DNA from: DATJMJ01 sp035503975
GTDB taxonomy: Bacteria > Actinomycetota > Acidimicrobiia > Acidimicrobiales > Palsa-688
Length of the DNA stretch: 5,211 bases
Assembly (NCBI GenBank): GCA_035503975.1
Contig: DATJST010000435.1
Location: 1 to 5,211 of the forward strand
Reading direction: 5' to 3'
How positions within the stretch are numbered: position 1 is the stretch's first letter; every line of letters begins with the position of its first letter. Both the position numbers and the translations under genes were made by a program. The notes beneath the pieces are model-generated. The model searched no databases. It was not told the DNA's origin and saw only the letters and a list, made by a program, of their open reading frames with translations. This document shows, piece by piece, positions 4,870-5,211 of this stretch.

Positions 4870-5211
4870 CGAATGCCGAGGGGGTCGAGCGCGGTGAGGA
4901 TCTCGTCGGGTTCGGAGCGGGTCGTGTAGTCGGGGTGGACGTCGTCCCATTGGACCACTCCGGAGCCGTCGACGACGACCGCGGTCGCCATTGGGAGCGT
5001 GACGTTTCCGTCGGCGTTGACCTTGGATAGGTCGAGGCCGAGCTGCACCTGGGCAGCCCGAGCGTGGTCGGATGGGGTGGTCAGCACCCCAGCCACGCTC
5101 GCCAGCTGGTTGCCCGGGTCCGACAAGACGGTGAAGGTCAGCTCGTTCTTCTCGGCCGTGCTGAGCGACGCGTCGGGGGCCTGGGGACTGACCGCCACCA
5201 GGCCGACGCCA
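4866..5211 (-). CDS. Peroxiredoxin-like (AhpC/TSA thioredoxin-fold) protein, C-terminal part
   Basis: The frame is open to the window edge, so the N-terminus is missing. The visible 114 residues begin GVGLVAVSPQAPDASLSTAE, continue NELTFTVLSDPGNQLASVAG, and later show LPMATAVVVDGSGVVQW and HPDYTTRSEPDEILTAL. The block 'hVAhSPQxPxxSLxTAEKNxLxFxVLSDxGNxhA' and the strand 'PxxhVhDxxGxVxW' followed by DYTxRxEPxEIL are characteristic of the AhpC/TSA peroxiredoxin-like family, in which the fold resembles thioredoxin. The catalytic Cys and its WCP-like context would lie upstream of the window, so peroxidase activity cannot be confirmed. The GTG at 5198 is an internal Val codon and not the start, since family sequence continues upstream of it. 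It is the first visible gene of the leftward operon and shares ATGA with the SDR. A thiol-dependent reduction of peroxides, or a redox partner role for the SDR, is plausible inference. Confidence 0.85.
   Translation of the reverse strand, partial: GVGLVAVSPQAPDASLSTAEKNELTFTVLSDPGNQLASVAGVLTTPSDHARAAQVQLGLDLSKVNADGNVTLPMATAVVVDGSGVVQWDDVHPDYTTRSEPDEILTALDPLGIR

Noticed and set aside
4225..4929. Long + strand open frames opposite the SDR and peroxiredoxin-like genes
   Set aside because: They are high-GC shadows of strongly supported - strand genes; their products are Arg/Gly/Pro-rich with no motifs.

Overview
The window is high-GC DNA with G/C-rich third codon positions and actinobacterial-style proteins: an AxA-type signal peptide on a secreted beta-propeller, a Thr/Pro-rich surface-protein linker, and a peroxiredoxin-like/SDR pair. 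An actinomycete-type bacterium (Actinomycetota, possibly environmental) fits best. This is inferred from composition and protein style only; there is no rRNA or other marker gene.

Left part (1-974, + strand): a decayed segment. Positions 1-206 are a diverged, frameshifted copy of part of the repeat protein encoded at 3238-3443. It abuts directly the wreck of an IS256/mutator-type transposase (about 207-675), which carries several stops and frameshifts and has lost everything after its first catalytic Asp. Positions 676-974 hold nothing recognisable.

Centre (975-2165, - strand): one intact gene for a 396-residue secreted lactonase/YncE-like beta-propeller protein. It has a strong ribosome binding site and, in its leader, a clear hairpin (2197-2225) just downstream of a TTGACA box. 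Positions 2166-2626 are otherwise non-coding, with two further inverted repeats.

Centre-right (2627-3706, + strand): a short fragment of a HAD-type haloacid dehalogenase runs straight into the tail of a fibronectin type III domain. A Thr/Pro-rich linker and two tandem ~108-125-residue repeats follow, each made of two related half-repeats. This repeat protein is interrupted by two single-base insertions that can be placed closely (the G run at 3006-3010 and the A at 3445); removing them gives one continuous reading frame. The repeat type is not one I can name and is the most interesting item here.

Right part (3697-5211, - strand): a compact operon read leftward. It holds the C-terminal part of a peroxiredoxin-like protein (its start lies outside the window), an intact classical SDR oxidoreductase that overlaps it by ATGA, and a broken unknown gene whose ATG directly follows the SDR stop (TGAATG). 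The first two may form a redox or detoxification unit, but no substrate can be read from the sequence. Overall the window is a mosaic: two intact or apparently intact - strand loci separated by + strand gene relics.
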